Assembly (NCBI GenBank): GCA_001051155.2
Contig: JYIP02000002.1
Coordinates: forward strand, 3,417,583-3,481,582
Reading direction: 5' to 3'
Length of the DNA stretch: 64,000 nt
From: Chrysoporthe austroafricana
Taxonomy: Eukaryota; Ascomycota; Sordariomycetes; Diaporthales; Cryphonectriaceae
Of the stretch, positions 30,501-41,454 are shown one piece after another. Under the pieces are notes generated by a model, which was not told the DNA's origin, searched no databases, and saw only the letters and a program-made list of their open reading frames with translations. The position numbers were made by a program, and so were the translations under genes. Each line of letters opens with the position of its first letter. Within the stretch, counting starts at the first letter, position 1.

Positions 30501-30642
30501 CCATTACTCGATTACGTTTTCTCTGCGTATTCTCTGCCAGCTCGGGGTCCCCAAAATCAAGTTCTGGTGATGCATCTCGATCGTCTCTAGGCTTCGTATT
30601 CTCCGCATTGAAGCGCGACTTACCAATCTTCTTGCGACCCAT
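27524..30642 (-). CDS. DUF3435 (captain/FluG-type) tyrosine recombinase with C2H2 zinc fingers
   Basis: Six exons: 30642-30488, 30425-30071, 29918-29572, 29498-29188, 29113-28572, 28531-27524; all phases agree, giving about 905 aa from MGRKKIGKSRFNAENTK. The recombinase core is visible in order: an arginine in LPGCRPGMVPNLLW, RPYCLRVGAGEV as box II, the histidine of YIMGHTNKTF and a tyrosine in FQKDYQSRN, that is the R...(Y/H)xxR...H...Y set of tyrosine recombinases. A charged helical segment follows, then about six C2H2 fingers, the first CLICGLSFGRRNELTRHARV. The last intron (40 bp, donor GTCGCT) and the fourth (donor GTAGGT) are the weakest calls; a frameshift is possible at the former. 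DUF3435 proteins include the captains that mobilise Starships, but finger-bearing FluG-type members are common and not all are captains. The gene points into the accessory block. Confidence 0.75.
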
Positions 30643-31126
30643 TATACAAGTCGCGGCGGCCGATCAACAGAGTGACAATAGCTTCCGAAAATAATATGAG
30701 TCAACGGGAACTGGACAAAAGCTCGAAACAGCATCAAGGCGATAGAGGCATCCCCAGAAACCGATGCGCAGCAGAGTAAGTGAAGGATGAGATAAAGAGC
30801 GAAAGGAAGCAGAAGGCAGGGCAGGATAGACCTGGGAACCTCGAAGCATTAAGTAGGCAGGAGGAAGCCGGAGCTTGGGCCGGACCAGCACGGCGACGGC
30901 ACGCTATACTGCATCGGGAGGAGCTGAGTCAGCGGGGAGGGTGCAGCGATTTTACGACTCCGTTCGGTCTCGGTGGCTCAGGAGGCTCAAGAGAGGCGGT
31001 AGTGAAACCCTAACCCTGTCAACGTCAACCCGCGTCACCGCATGTTTAGTTGAGTCTATCGCATGGTCTTATCGTTTCACGACTTCTGGCATTCATGCTC
31101 GCCATTGGTATGCTAGCATTGTCAAT
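30643..31126. other. boundary between accessory block and core genome
   Basis: No gene is visible. This 484-bp gap separates the divergent starts of the DUF3435 gene and the first core gene. It contains AAACCCTAACCCT at about 31006-31018, two units of the fungal telomere repeat, and a direct pair of GTCAAC at about 31018-31029. A mobile-element end would have to lie here, but I cannot place it without an empty-site comparison. Confidence 0.5.
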
Positions 31127-32325
31127 ATGGCCACAGAAAAGATGACTATGCTGCCGTCCCTACGACGGCAGAATCTGCTCGCTGAATTGTGCGTATTTGT
31201 CGCCAACGCACCGCGATACTCACTAGTATCTAGGTAGCTAACATGCCCGCAGTGCTGGGCTCAAGCAGTCCTGCCCCCCCGGCATCTTCGTCAGTCTAAC
31301 GCCCGGTGACCCTTCACTATGGTCAGGTGTCATCTTTGTGCGGAAAGGTCAGCGGACAGAGTCTAGCAGCTCGCGAGGAGAAAATCACTAACAGTGTGGG
31401 TGCCAGGTCCCTATGCCACCGCCATCCTGCGTTTCTACATCTCTTTCCCGGACACGTATCCCGCGCTGCCACCGCTCGTCACATTCTCCACCGATATATT
31501 CCACCCCCTTATAACACCTCTGACGACGTATATGTACACGACGGATATCCAGGAAGGCGGAACAGTCAGCGCAACCGACGAAGAGCGTCTGCCACCAGGC
31601 GGCTTCAGCCTGAGGCACGGTTTCCCAGGCTGGTTCGGCCGCGGGAGTAGGAGCAGACACGCGGCGTCAAAACACTCCTCAGTTCTCCAGACACCCCCCA
31701 GGTCCTCGAGGGCCACGGTTGGCGGTGACAGAGGTAGCAACTCTAGCACCCCCAACTCCAAGATCGCAGTGTCGGACGCATCTCCCTCCAGCGCCGGCCG
31801 TGGACATACAGGGGACACGGGTGGCAGCACGGGGACTGCAGCTTCCAAGCCACACATGGATGTGCACAAGAGGGAGATCTCGACTTATGAGGTCTTGAGC
31901 TACATTCTCAGCACCCTCGACGACGAAAACGTGTTGGACCAGGTCCCGCTGGAGGCCGCTGGGAACCCGGGGGCTTGGCATGCTTGGAGAACTCACCGAG
32001 GTTATCAGGCCTTGCCCGAAGGTGATCCTTCTGTTCGAAAACCTGGAGAGTGGAACTGGGAGGGCGTGTGGGAGGAGAGGGTGAAGAAGGGCATCGCGGC
32101 GTCGCTATCAGAGCCAGTGCTGTACGGGGGCGTCGGTGGAGGTGATGATACGGTAAGATACCTCACCTCTTACCCAGGCTTATTCTTCGCATACTCACCG
32201 TCTCTTAGATTCGTTTCCTGAGCATGGATGACACTGAAATCGAGACGGTCAAGGACAACCTCTACAAAACGCTGGGCGAGTCGGCAAGAGCCGACCCATT
32301 GGCTGTTCCTTCTGTCAATTCATGA
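31127..32325 (+). CDS. E2-variant protein (UEV/AKTIP-like)
   Basis: Exons are 31127-31188, 31253-31347, 31407-32152 and 32209-32325 (introns 64, 59 and 56 bp, phases consistent), giving 339 aa from MATEKMTMLPSLRRQNLL. The ubiquitin-conjugating fold is evident: LLAEF start, PPGIFVSLTPGDPSLW, GVIFVRKGPYATAILRF, ISFPDTYPALPPLVTF and FHPLITPLT. The active-site cysteine expected after the HP motif is absent, so this is an inactive E2 variant, most like AKTIP/FTS proteins that act in endosome transport complexes. A long serine-rich insertion precedes conserved C-terminal helices (STYEVLSYILSTLDDEN, EGVWEERVKKGI). It is the first core gene right of the accessory block; its start is 485 bp from the recombinase start. 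Confidence 0.75.
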
Positions 32326-32502
32326 GACCACACAGCAGTGGTTCAGAGAAGCCACGACTATCTTGGTGTCGTCAACGTCATGTTTTCTCCCATACTACGA
32401 CTCAAGTACGATTGTGTTTAGATTGATACCCATGACCACTTCACTTTTCTAATCCATCTACCCATCCCAACAGCCATCTGCATTACAACATCACTTTTGA
32501 CT

Positions 32503-34980
32503 ATGAGTGACCGTATCGGCATTACCGTGCTTTGGATTTTGGGACCGATTGCTCTAGTGGCTGGTGTTTCTTTTGTCCTGCTCAAACTGCTTATCCCTGC
32601 CCCGTGGAAACCTTCAGAAGACAGTCCGCCAGTCAGACGGGAAAACCACACAAGGCTTCCTGCCCCACAGGCTACCTCAACCCCCTTTGCAGATTCCTGG
32701 CCAGATCTTGAGCGCCTCACTCCGGATACGAAAGTCTCGCCCCTTGTAAGATCCGAGAGAACAAACGGCACGGACGACGAGAATCTCATCGACAGCCCCT
32801 CGGCAGTATGGAAACCTCCCCGCCGGAATCGCCTCGATTGGAGTTTTTCCACAGGCCTCGGCCCTCCACACCGCCAGCAATGAAGCATATTTCGCCCCTC
32901 CGCATCATGAAGCGTTCAGACAGCAGTTGCGGCAGACCAGTCAGCAATATCGACGGACATGCCTCGAGGAAGTCTAGCCAGAAAACAAACGAGAGTCGCG
33001 GCAGCGCCCCCGAGCCTCCTGGTGGCGATAGGCCGCTAACAGTACCCAAGATCAGGGGTCATAGAAATAGTCGACTATTCGGGAGCTCGGATGATGTGGA
33101 TGAGACACCCGTACCTCTTGGTCGGGATCCGTATCTGCAAAAAGGTCTGGGACTCAGTCTGTCCCTGGATGAACGTCCACTGACTCCTCGTGCTAGGCTT
33201 CGAAGAATACCGTGGTGATGACGATATGCATAGGAGTCGAGCTTTACCTTCAAATTTGCACCACAGCCAAGTCATTCGGGACTCTCAAGCTATGGACTCA
33301 TTTCGGTCTCGCCATTCGCCCAGCTTGAGAGGCAAGGGCCTTGTAAAATCCGCGGTCGGGTTCAGAGATCAGTTCACCTTGCTGAATGCGCAACAGGCAA
33401 TTCCAAGTGCATACCGTCCATTTCCAGGACTCATCGATATCATCCAGAGGGCGAGGACTGCCAACAGCCCAGCATGTCGCGAGCCTTCGCCGCTGATTCT
33501 GTGCAACGATGACGGGTCATCTGATGACGTGTTCACAACCCCAGTGAGCCAAAACGACTATGACATGATACCAGGAGCCTTACTTGTCCCGGTAGCAAGC
33601 CTAACCCCAGAGACTCGTGTGGTGGACAGTGGGTGTCAAAGATTTTGGGTGGCGGTTGAGATCTCAGCGCGCCTGCGTCATCCTGATCATGATCGGGGAG
33701 ACTCATCAGAAGACGTCACTCCTCGTTCTCAAAGAACTTCACGCCCTCTAGGTAAGTGTATCAGATATCTACAAGTTATTTTGCATTCTGTTGACATGGG
33801 ATAGATATAAGGAGCCATGAATTTCTGCACGACATTCAGGTTAATATCGAACCCACTCCCAGCAGCCGGGTGCTTGAGGTCATAGAGCATGAAGCATCTC
33901 CGAGGTATTTCCACGGACTATCAACAGAAATTGGAGCCCCGGCACTGACACATTTGCAACAGAACACTTGTATCTGGGAGCAAGGCTCTTGTCCTTGTGA
34001 ATGTCGAGTTGAACGTATCCAACTTCTCCCGGCTCAGGGGCCATATTCGGTCCCAGTCCGACGAGCTGATGGAAGATCTCGAGAATCAGCTTGGTAGCGC
34101 GCAATGCGAGTATCTCAAAGTGAACATCATCTATCGGCATTCGGTTTTCTCGTCGATCATGAATCCCAGAAGCCTTTCTGGGTCGAATAGTGGCATCGTC
34201 GACTCTCAGACCGAGATTCGCACGACGTTCACCGCCGCTATCACTCGATATAACGCTGCGTCCCCGTGGTCTCCCCCTCCAGCACCCACGCCAAACCGTC
34301 TCTTAGGGATCATTGCGGCTCACTAGGGTATGGCTGCGGCAGATAATCTCCTCCAAAACAGACTGGTGCCTCAAAAGATCACTCCCCGCAAGACGACGTA
34401 CCTCGCCTGCCCAAGCAATTCACGAGGTCGCGGCCGAGATGCTGCAGAGAGAGCCCCTGAGCCTGCAATAGCGGTGCACATGGCGTCACCTTCACGGCCG
34501 GCTCCACCGCCACCTACACAAAGCTCTACTCGCAGACAGCGAAATACTCGGGATGAGAATGTGAGAGCGAACGAGGCCGCGGGTGACGCCGATGAGGAGT
34601 CTCAAGATCCAGCTTCTAGGATCTGGGAGAAGATCAGGCGCTGTTCCGGACTCAGTATGAATCATCATCGACGCAAGGTATCCTCCTCTACGGCCGCATC
34701 CGTCGCGGCCTCGGTATCTCTGCCCTTCTCTGCGGCCTGCAGCGCGGACAGCAGGGCCATGCGGCGCAAGAAGGCTGGTGTTTATAGCAACAGGGCGCTG
34801 ATGATGCAAGAGCAGCGGCTGGCAGCCATGGGCTCCAAAACGAGCCTGGTCGACCGGACAAATCTGAGTATGACGGAGGATGCAGTGGCTGCTGGCAAGC
34901 ACAGAAGTCCCAAGGGGAGTGGTGGGGGCCGAAAGGGCTCTGGAAAGTGGGGTTTCACGAACTGGTGGTTAAACGGGTGA
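32503..34980 (+). CDS. conserved membrane-anchored protein with in-frame TAG
   Basis: Five exons fit in phase: 32503-32745, 32796-33144, 33197-33751, 33805-33904 and 33963-34980. They give 754 codons, with one TAG at 34324-34326 (codon 537). The N-terminus has a transmembrane helix (GITVLWILGPIALVAGVSF), then a proline- and serine-rich region. The conserved core starts near VPVASLTPETRVVDSG and FWVAVEISARL and continues with ALVLVNVELN and SQSDELMEDLENQLG to APTPNRLLGIIAAH. The TAG follows this histidine, where I would expect tryptophan. The 218 codons after it still encode ordered-looking protein ending FTNWWLNG. Function unknown. The break is either a recent nonsense mutation, a sequencing error or readthrough. 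The 33145-33196 intron (donor GTCTGG) is the least certain. Confidence 0.55.
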
Positions 34981-35599
34981 GGTTTCGCTGTTGTGATGAG
35001 TGGCTGGTTAGATAGTAGTGTCGGGCAAGGCACACACGTGCTCAGGGGAATTGGGCCCAAGAATCCACCGCCCGGAGGATTCATACGACTTGGCCCGTGG
35101 AATTGGCTGAACGCATTAAGCAATGATGCACATACGAGATAACTATATGAAAGATTGAAAGTGTTAGGTATAGCTACTTGTTTTAGTGCAGGGAGTAAGA
35201 ACCAGATTCAGGTGATCGGTCTGCTTGGTCTGACCAGACACACACTATTCCGAGGTGTATAGCGAGCATGAGCTGCTTCTCACCTTCCACGGAGTCACAA
35301 ACGAGTGAGTGCCAACAGGTATGATCAACAGGCAGCTCCGATCTCAGTCAGCCGAGTGAACCCGCTTAGGAGACATCCGAGACAGAAGGCGGCCCAAGCC
35401 AGGGACTCAAGGAGGTCGAGTCTGCGAAAACCAAGATATATGCAAGTCCCAAGATGACCGGGGTGCGAATTCACATTGAATAGACAATACGAGCACCGGT
35501 AACCCGGTAAGTTTCAGGCATCGCACGACCCGTTTTAGGACCTTTACATTGACGATAGAATGCGAGGACGTGCAATGCCGCCCTCTTGAGAGCTTTCCG
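34981..35599. other. intergenic, convergent 3' flanks
   Basis: This is the space between the 3' ends of the membrane-anchored protein gene (plus) and the AlkB-like gene (minus). I see no coding region. Confidence 0.6.
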
Positions 35600-37176
35600 T
35601 CAAGCTGGCAGATCTGTTCGCTGCTTGCTGTGGCTCCAGATCGGAACCCCGTCGTCGTCAAACTCTGCCCATTGGAAGAACGTGCACCCTTCCTTGCCAG
35701 GGACGTAGCTCGTATAGCACATCCAGAAATACCTACCCCAGTTCTCCTTCTTCCTCTGGACCACCCTGAGCACGGTCGGGACACCACACCTGCACCTCGG
35801 CGTGTGGCTGGGGTGCAGGTGGGCCTTGTAGTCGCGATAGGTGACGTTGATGCGCCGGTTCCCCGCGACCGGGTGCGGGTCGATTGCCTGCGCCGGCGCG
35901 ATGCTGTGCTTCCACTCCTCCTGCATCTCGGCGTGCATCACGAGCAGCGAGTTGTGAGGGAGATGGATGGCGATCTGCCCCTCGGCGTCGCCGTCTGTCT
36001 TCGGATCGCTGTCGTCATCCTTGGGCACTGCGATCTCGCGCTATCAGCCGGAATCGGACCGCAGGGGCAAGCTCGGGAAGTCAGAAAACATACCGATTCT
36101 GCGGACCCGGAACTCCCGCGCCACGCCGAGAGACAGCGACCCGATCACCGCCCGGGGGCCAAGATACGTGAGCTGGTCCGAGTGCCAGCCCACCGACTCG
36201 CCCGGGCCGTTGTAGCAATTTACAAAGGCGGCGTTGGGGACCCAGGGAGGAGGGGACTGGTGTCTGAGTTTCTTGCCGCCGGGATACCGGGTGCGGATCC
36301 GCTCTTGGATCTCGCGGTTCACGGCCTCCTGCACGAGGGGCTTCACTCTGTCGAGCTGCGGTGTGATTCTCCGAACATCGTCAAGACGAGCTCCATTGTA
36401 CAAGTACTGCGTATGAAGTTAGCGTACACTATCGTATCCGAAGAAGTGGGATGCTATAGTCCCGGAGAGGCAGAGTGATGTACGAGAGCTGCATGGCGGG
36501 GACGAGAAGAGAAGAGAAGGAGGATATCGGTGGATAAGGTGAGCCAGGGATTGAGGGAGGTTCGGTGTGGCCTAATCTGGCCTACCTCAAACTTCTGCTC
36601 CTGCATTTCGCTATAGGTGCTCACGTAGAAGGAGGAAGTGTGGGGGCTCGAGACGACATTGTCGAAGAGCTTGAAGGTAATCTTCTCGAAGCTTTTCGAT
36701 TCCTCGAGCATCTCCTCGAGAAGGTCGTTGGCAACATCAGACGGAAGGAAGTTATGGATGATAGAGCAGGGTGTGTGCTCAGCTATATCAACAGGGTCGA
36801 AAAGGTGTAATGTTGCGCCTTTGCGTGATAATAGCCTGGTCTTCTTCGGTGATGATCCTCGGTCCCCTTCCGAAGAAGCAGCAAAGGCCCGGAGAGACGC
36901 CTGGTAGCCAACGGCCGATGAAGAGGTTTTTTTTGCGGGCACCGAGGCCCTCTCAGGGCTGGGCGCTGAAAGAGAGGCGCTGGCCTCTGTGACGGAGCCA
37001 TCGTGGGCGAGAAGAACATCGAGGAGGGCCTCTTGAGAGAAGTCGGGATGCAGAGAGGACAGGACGGCAAGTTTGACTTCAGTGGTCTCCTCGTCTGCAA
37101 CGTCTTGTGCGCGGTCTCGGGGCTCGTCCTGCGCTGGACCCGCCTTCCGCTTGCCCCTCGTGACGAAGGCGTCCAT
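35600..37176 (-). CDS. CUE-AlkB-GRF domain 2-oxoglutarate dioxygenase
   Basis: Exons are 37176-36586, 36406-36094 and 36027-35600 (introns 179 and 66 bp), giving 443 aa from MDAFVTRGKRKAG. Residues 35-75 (LSSLHPDFSQEALLDVLLAH) form a CUE-type ubiquitin-binding helix bundle. The AlkB-like Fe(II)/2-oxoglutarate domain starts near LHLFDPVDIAEH. It carries NCYNGPGESVGWHSDQL with the iron-binding H-x-D, a distal histidine in EEWKHSI and the 2-oxoglutarate-binding pair in NRRINVTYR. The end is a GRF zinc finger (CRCGVP, CYTSYVPGKEGCTFF), which binds single-stranded nucleic acid. This is a known fungal arrangement of ALKBH2/3-like proteins, expected to reverse alkylation damage in DNA or RNA in the nucleus. 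Confidence 0.85.
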
Positions 37177-37657
37177 CGCTGCAGTCTCTGACGAACGTCC
37201 TGCGTGCCAGGGACGCCTAGCCAGGCTCAGACAGATAGAACGTTTCAGCACCTAGTAATATATTCTTGGTCATGGTCAACCCTATAGCATCCAATGATGT
37301 CCAAGGCTGATTAGTATACGGGTGTCGACTGGAGGGCGCGATTGACCTGGGTGAGCACATGAAGGCAGAACACGAACTCGCCACGATGGCACGTGCTGAC
37401 GGATCAGCCCATACTGCACCACTGCACTAAGTACGTAGTACGTACCATGCACCCTAGCATCTAGTGAGTGGACCCTCGGGCCGGCCTCGGCAAGCTTTGA
37501 TCAGGGACCCTTGCTGCAGATTCAACAGCCGAGGCTTGTGAATGAATTGACATCACCTTCTCGGCGGCCCATCAGCCTCACTCGGACCATTTTGCTGCAC
37601 CTTTCCCACGACAAAGTGTTCGCATGGCCAGGACTCGGCCCATCCAGTCCCTCCACG
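37177..37657. promoter_or_regulatory. divergent intergenic region, AlkB-like and PEX7
   Basis: These 481 bp separate the head-to-head starts of the AlkB-like gene and PEX7. No other gene is visible. A GTACGTAGTACGTAC palindrome-like stretch lies at about 37430-37445. Confidence 0.5.
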
Positions 37658-38982
37658 ATGGCTGCGCCGATGCTTGAATTCCGCACCAGGGGCTTCAATC
37701 CTTATGCCGTGAAATACTCGCCCTACTATGACAATAGGGTCGCCGTGGCTTCGGCCGCCAACTTCGGCATCGTGGGCAACGGCCGTCTGTTCGCGCTGGG
37801 CCTCACGGCTGCCGGCATCCAGGTGGAGAAAGCGTATGGAATATTCTCTGTTACCTCTCTCATATTAAAAAGCATCTCAAACCAGTTTCACCCTCTTCAG
37901 TCTGCTCCGGCTCGGTATTGACACGGTCCCCTGGCAGCTTCGACACGAACGACGCTCTGTACGACCTGGCATGGTCCGAGATCAACGAGAACCAGCTTCT
38001 CACGGCCTGTGGCGATGGCTCCATCAAGCTGTTCGACCTCGGCGTCGACACCTACCCTGTGATGAACTACCACGAGCACAAGAGGGAGGCCTTCTCGGTC
38101 TTCTGGAACCAGACCTCCAAAGACACGTTCGCGTCAAGTTCCTGGGATGGGACCGTCAAGATAGTACGCCCCTCACAGACAGCGCCCCCTCGCATCCCGT
38201 CATGAAGCTCTCGCCCTGGTTCATGCCGTATGTCTTCCGTCGTCGCGCGTAGTCTTGCTTACTGCTTGCCCCTCTCCTAGTGGTCTCCCACCCGCCAACA
38301 CTCCCTCAAGACCCTCCCCATCGGCTCCTGCACCTACAGCACCGCCTTCTCGCCCCACAGCCCGTCCATCCTCTCCGCCGTCTCCTCCGACTCCCGCCTG
38401 CGCGTGTTCGACCTGCGCGTGCCCGCCTCCGCAAAATACCACCTCGTCTCCGACATCCCCGTGCACCAGACCCCCGCGAACCGGAACCGCATCGCCGCCT
38501 CCCCGGACGCCGCCAGCGCCGGCGCCATGCCGCTGCCCCCCGGGCAGCCCGCCGAGATCCTGACGCACGACTGGAACAAGTACAGCGACACGGGCGTGAT
38601 CGCGACGGCGGGCGTCGACAGGGTCATCCGGACGTTCGACCTGCGCATGCCGTACGGCGGCCCGCTCGCGCTCCTGGCCGGCCACGAGTACGCCGTGCGG
38701 CGGCTCGCGTGGAGCCCGCACGCGAGCGACGTGCTCGTCAGCGCGAGCTACGACATGACGGTCCGCGTGTGGGCGGACGGGTCGGCCGCGGGGCCGGGCG
38801 TGGGGCCGGGCGACCCGAACGCGCCGGTCAGGCCGGGCCGGCAGCTCGGGCTGATGAACCGGCACACCGAGTTCGCGATGGGCGTGGACTGGTGCCTGTT
38901 CGGGGCGGGCGGCTGGGTGGCGAGCGCGGGCTGGGATGAGAGGGTGCTCCTGTGGGATGCGAACGCGTTGCTGAGACGGTAG
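37658..38982 (+). CDS. PEX7: peroxisomal targeting signal 2 receptor
   Basis: Exons are 37658-37833, 37938-38163 and 38281-38982 (introns 104 and 117 bp; phases agree), giving 367 aa from MAAPMLEFRTRGFNPYAV. It is a WD40 propeller: repeats are marked by GHEYAVRRLAWSPHASDVL, SYDMTVRVW, ASAGWDERVLLWD and SWDGTVKI. The N-terminal FNPYAVKYSPYYDNRVAVA and the ALYDLAWSEIN and KREAFSVFWNQTSKDTF segments are characteristic of Pex7 rather than general WD40 proteins. Pex7 binds PTS2-bearing enzymes in the cytosol and, with Pex20 or Pex18/21-type co-receptors, brings them into peroxisomes. Fungal orthologues carry extra alanine/proline insertions, seen here near residues 200-220. Confidence 0.9.
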
Positions 38983-39404
38983 AGGCGGGAGCTGGTGTTG
39001 GAGGAGGGCTAAGGCGCAGCGTGTGGTGCCGTCCTGGTGGTGGAAGCAATGGGCGAACCCCGGCTGGTTTGGTGGCTATATATCGATACCCAGGAAGAAT
39101 GAACAGGTGAGAATTGCTTGCATTTGCTGTACAGATACATGATTGGCAGCCTGGAGACCAATGATTTACGAAACGGCGCCTGGCGTACTTTTTTTGCTAT
39201 CGGCAACAACAATCTCGTCGCTCCTGAAATCCCATCTCAACGCCCCGTGCATTCTGGTTGCTTCAGCCCCCAAAAGATAGTGTACACGAAGGCAAAGGCC
39301 AGTCTCACCATTTCAGATCCACCACAACAGCCAGGCCCAACGTCACAGCCACAAGTTCAAAACACATGCTGCTACCGCCACCTGCTTCCCCGGTGCTGCC
39401 GCAC
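38983..39404. other. intergenic, convergent 3' flanks
   Basis: This lies between the stop codons of PEX7 (plus) and the NTF2-like gene (minus). Nothing coding is seen. Confidence 0.6.
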
Positions 39405-40031
39405 CTAGCGCCTCTCGCCGCCCCCGCCGTTCTTCCACGGCTTCTCGGGCGGGCCGGACGACTCCCTGAAGACCACCCTCTCCCCCCGTGAGGAGTCGCC
39501 GCCCCCGCCGCCGCCGCCAGATGCCTCCGCGGCGCCCTCGTCCGCGTCGTAGCACCGAGTCACGGCCTCGACGCCCCCCCGCGCGGGCTCCCTCTGGCGC
39601 GCCCACGGCGACAGGCGCACGAACAGGGCCATGAGCACGCACACGGCGGACGCGCCGAGCTGGAAGAGGAGCCAGAGCAGCGGCAGGGGCGTCGGGCCGG
39701 CGAACCGGAGGAACTCGTTGACCTGGTACAGGTCCTCCTGCCGGGCGATCTTCCAGCGGCGCGCCGCCGGCTCCTCCTCCTCGCCCTTCTCGCCGCGCTC
39801 GGTGAGCCGCTCCGGCGGCCCGTGGTGGCTGGCGCCGTCGTCGTCGTCGTTGCTGGCCACGAGGTCGAGGACCGTGACGAGGCGCACGCGGGCGTGGTAC
39901 ATGGGGACGAACCAAACGGAGAAGGTCTGCCGGATGTCGAGGAACAGCTTCTCGCGGGCCTCGTCGTACACTGCATCCCGGGCGCACGGGGAAGGGGGCT
40001 CGTATCAGCACTGCATCCACCGGAGGGTGGT

Positions 40032-40065
<34 letters not shown>

Positions 40066-40449
40066 CCTGGCCTACTACTTACACGCTGAGTCGATCTCGA
40101 TGTCGATCCGCGGCGAGAGCATCCGGTACCACCGGAAGATGGCGCCGACGACGTCGCGGGAGCCGACGGGGCCCAGCAGCGGCACGCGGACGGGGCCGAA
40201 GCGCGGCACGGCGCAGAACGGGTGCGCGAACGCCGCGTCCCGCGTGAAGTACCGGTCGAACGTCCGCCGCTGCTCGTCCGCCATCCCCTGGCACAGCGAC
40301 CGGACGACCTGCCGGATCTCCTCGCCTGGAGAGTTGCCGCCGCCCCGCCGGGGGGCCGCGCCGTCAGAAGCATATCATGGGACGGGAGGGCTGGGGGCCC
40401 GCGAGGAACGCCCGGGTTGGGGCAGGCGCGACGTACCTGGGTTCTCCAT
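39405..40449 (-). CDS. NTF2-like membrane protein
   Basis: Exons are 40449-40437, 40325-40083 and 39970-39405 (introns 111 and 112 bp), giving 273 aa. It begins MENPGEEIRQVVRSLCQG. Residues 10-130 form an NTF2/SnoaL-like fold: RRTFDRYFTRDAAFAHPFC, VVGAIFRWYRMLSPRIDI and RQTFSVWFVPMYHARVRLVT. A transmembrane helix (PLLWLLFQLGASAVCVLMAL) follows near residues 175-200, then a glycine-rich basic tail. This matches a conserved but uncharacterised fungal family often annotated as SigF-like NTF2-like. No catalytic residues can be claimed. The second intron contains a CT microsatellite. The glycine-rich tail encoded by GC-rich DNA may vary between strains. Confidence 0.75.
40033..40063. repeat. CT microsatellite in an intron
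   Basis: About 15 CT dinucleotides lie within the 40082-39971 intron of the NTF2-like gene. Confidence 0.95.
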
Positions 40450-41454
40450 CTTCTTGGATGCCCTGTCAGCACGATGGGTGTAGAGACAGGTGGGCTTGGA
40501 TTGTTGGCTGCAGAGGCCAAACGGTTTCAGCCCAGGATGAAAAAAAGAGGGGGAGGCCAAAAAAAAAGAAGGAAACCCGATTTGCTTCTCGTCCGGGCGA
40601 GATCTCGAGAGACGCAGCCTTCCCTGCTGAGGACGCTTGGGCGTGCGAGCGCGAGGCTGTTGGCTTGCGGTCAATAATTAGCACGAGCACGAGTGGGAGG
40701 GCAGGGTGATGTCATGTTTGCGGCATGTGAAAGCCACAACCAGGCACGCACGCCAGGGGGAGTGGGTGGCCTGCATGTGCTAAGATGGGAGCATCCGAGA
40801 TCGAACCCCTCTCTTAGACAGGTGACTGAGAAGCTGGACAGCCTTCGTTGAAAACAATTATACAAGTTTTATTTTTTTTATTCCCCCCCTCCCTTCTCCC
40901 CATGATTCTAGGCACTAGATGGTGTGCTCAGGATCGTCCCGGCTGGTATTGTCCGCTCTGGTCAGCGTCCATATCCCTGCTGTCATGAAAATTGGCTGCG
41001 AAGGTCAGGAGATGAACCAATGTCTAGCATATACAATCGGTCTCTTGAATTGCTAGGAGCAAAAGTCGAACGGTGGTATTTGCGCAGATGATTGTACAGA
41101 GCTGTGACTTGTCCTCAACCCCATCGGTAAAACAGCAAATCTGGCGCTGCAATTGACCAAGAAAGAAGAAGACGAAAAAAGAAGAAGAAAAAACAAAACA
41201 CCAAAGGATATCAAAGTCATGTCGGACAAAACCCACATAGCCCGTAGAAGCCGACCCGGACCTCCCCCTTCCCCGTGAGTTGTGAGTGGTGAGTGATGAA
41301 GTCCTCGAGCCCACAGCGACAGAATGCCAACCCGTGCCACCATCTCATTTTCGCCGAAGCCAGCGTAATATCCGAGCGCATTCCAATCGTACGTGCCATC
41401 ACGGCTCTAGAGTCCCCTGTCTCATCCCTCGTGTCATGCCATTACCACATTAAA
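40450..41454. other. intergenic
   Basis: Upstream flank of the NTF2-like gene and 3' flank of the membrane-protein gene. It contains A-rich runs (about 40539-40570 and 41160-41200) but no supported gene. Confidence 0.6.

Noticed and set aside
1..30642. CRISPR-like array suggested by regular 17-bp repeats
   Set aside because: The units are head to tail without spacers, and the genome is eukaryotic. These are minisatellites.
1..30642. Secondary-metabolite or resistance gene cluster as cargo
   Set aside because: No polyketide synthase, NRPS, terpene cyclase, P450, ABC or MFS transporter signature is visible in the left block.
38221..38939. Long frames on both strands over PEX7 exon 3
   Set aside because: They are compositional shadows of the WD40 exon; only the called frame has WD repeats and phase-consistent introns.
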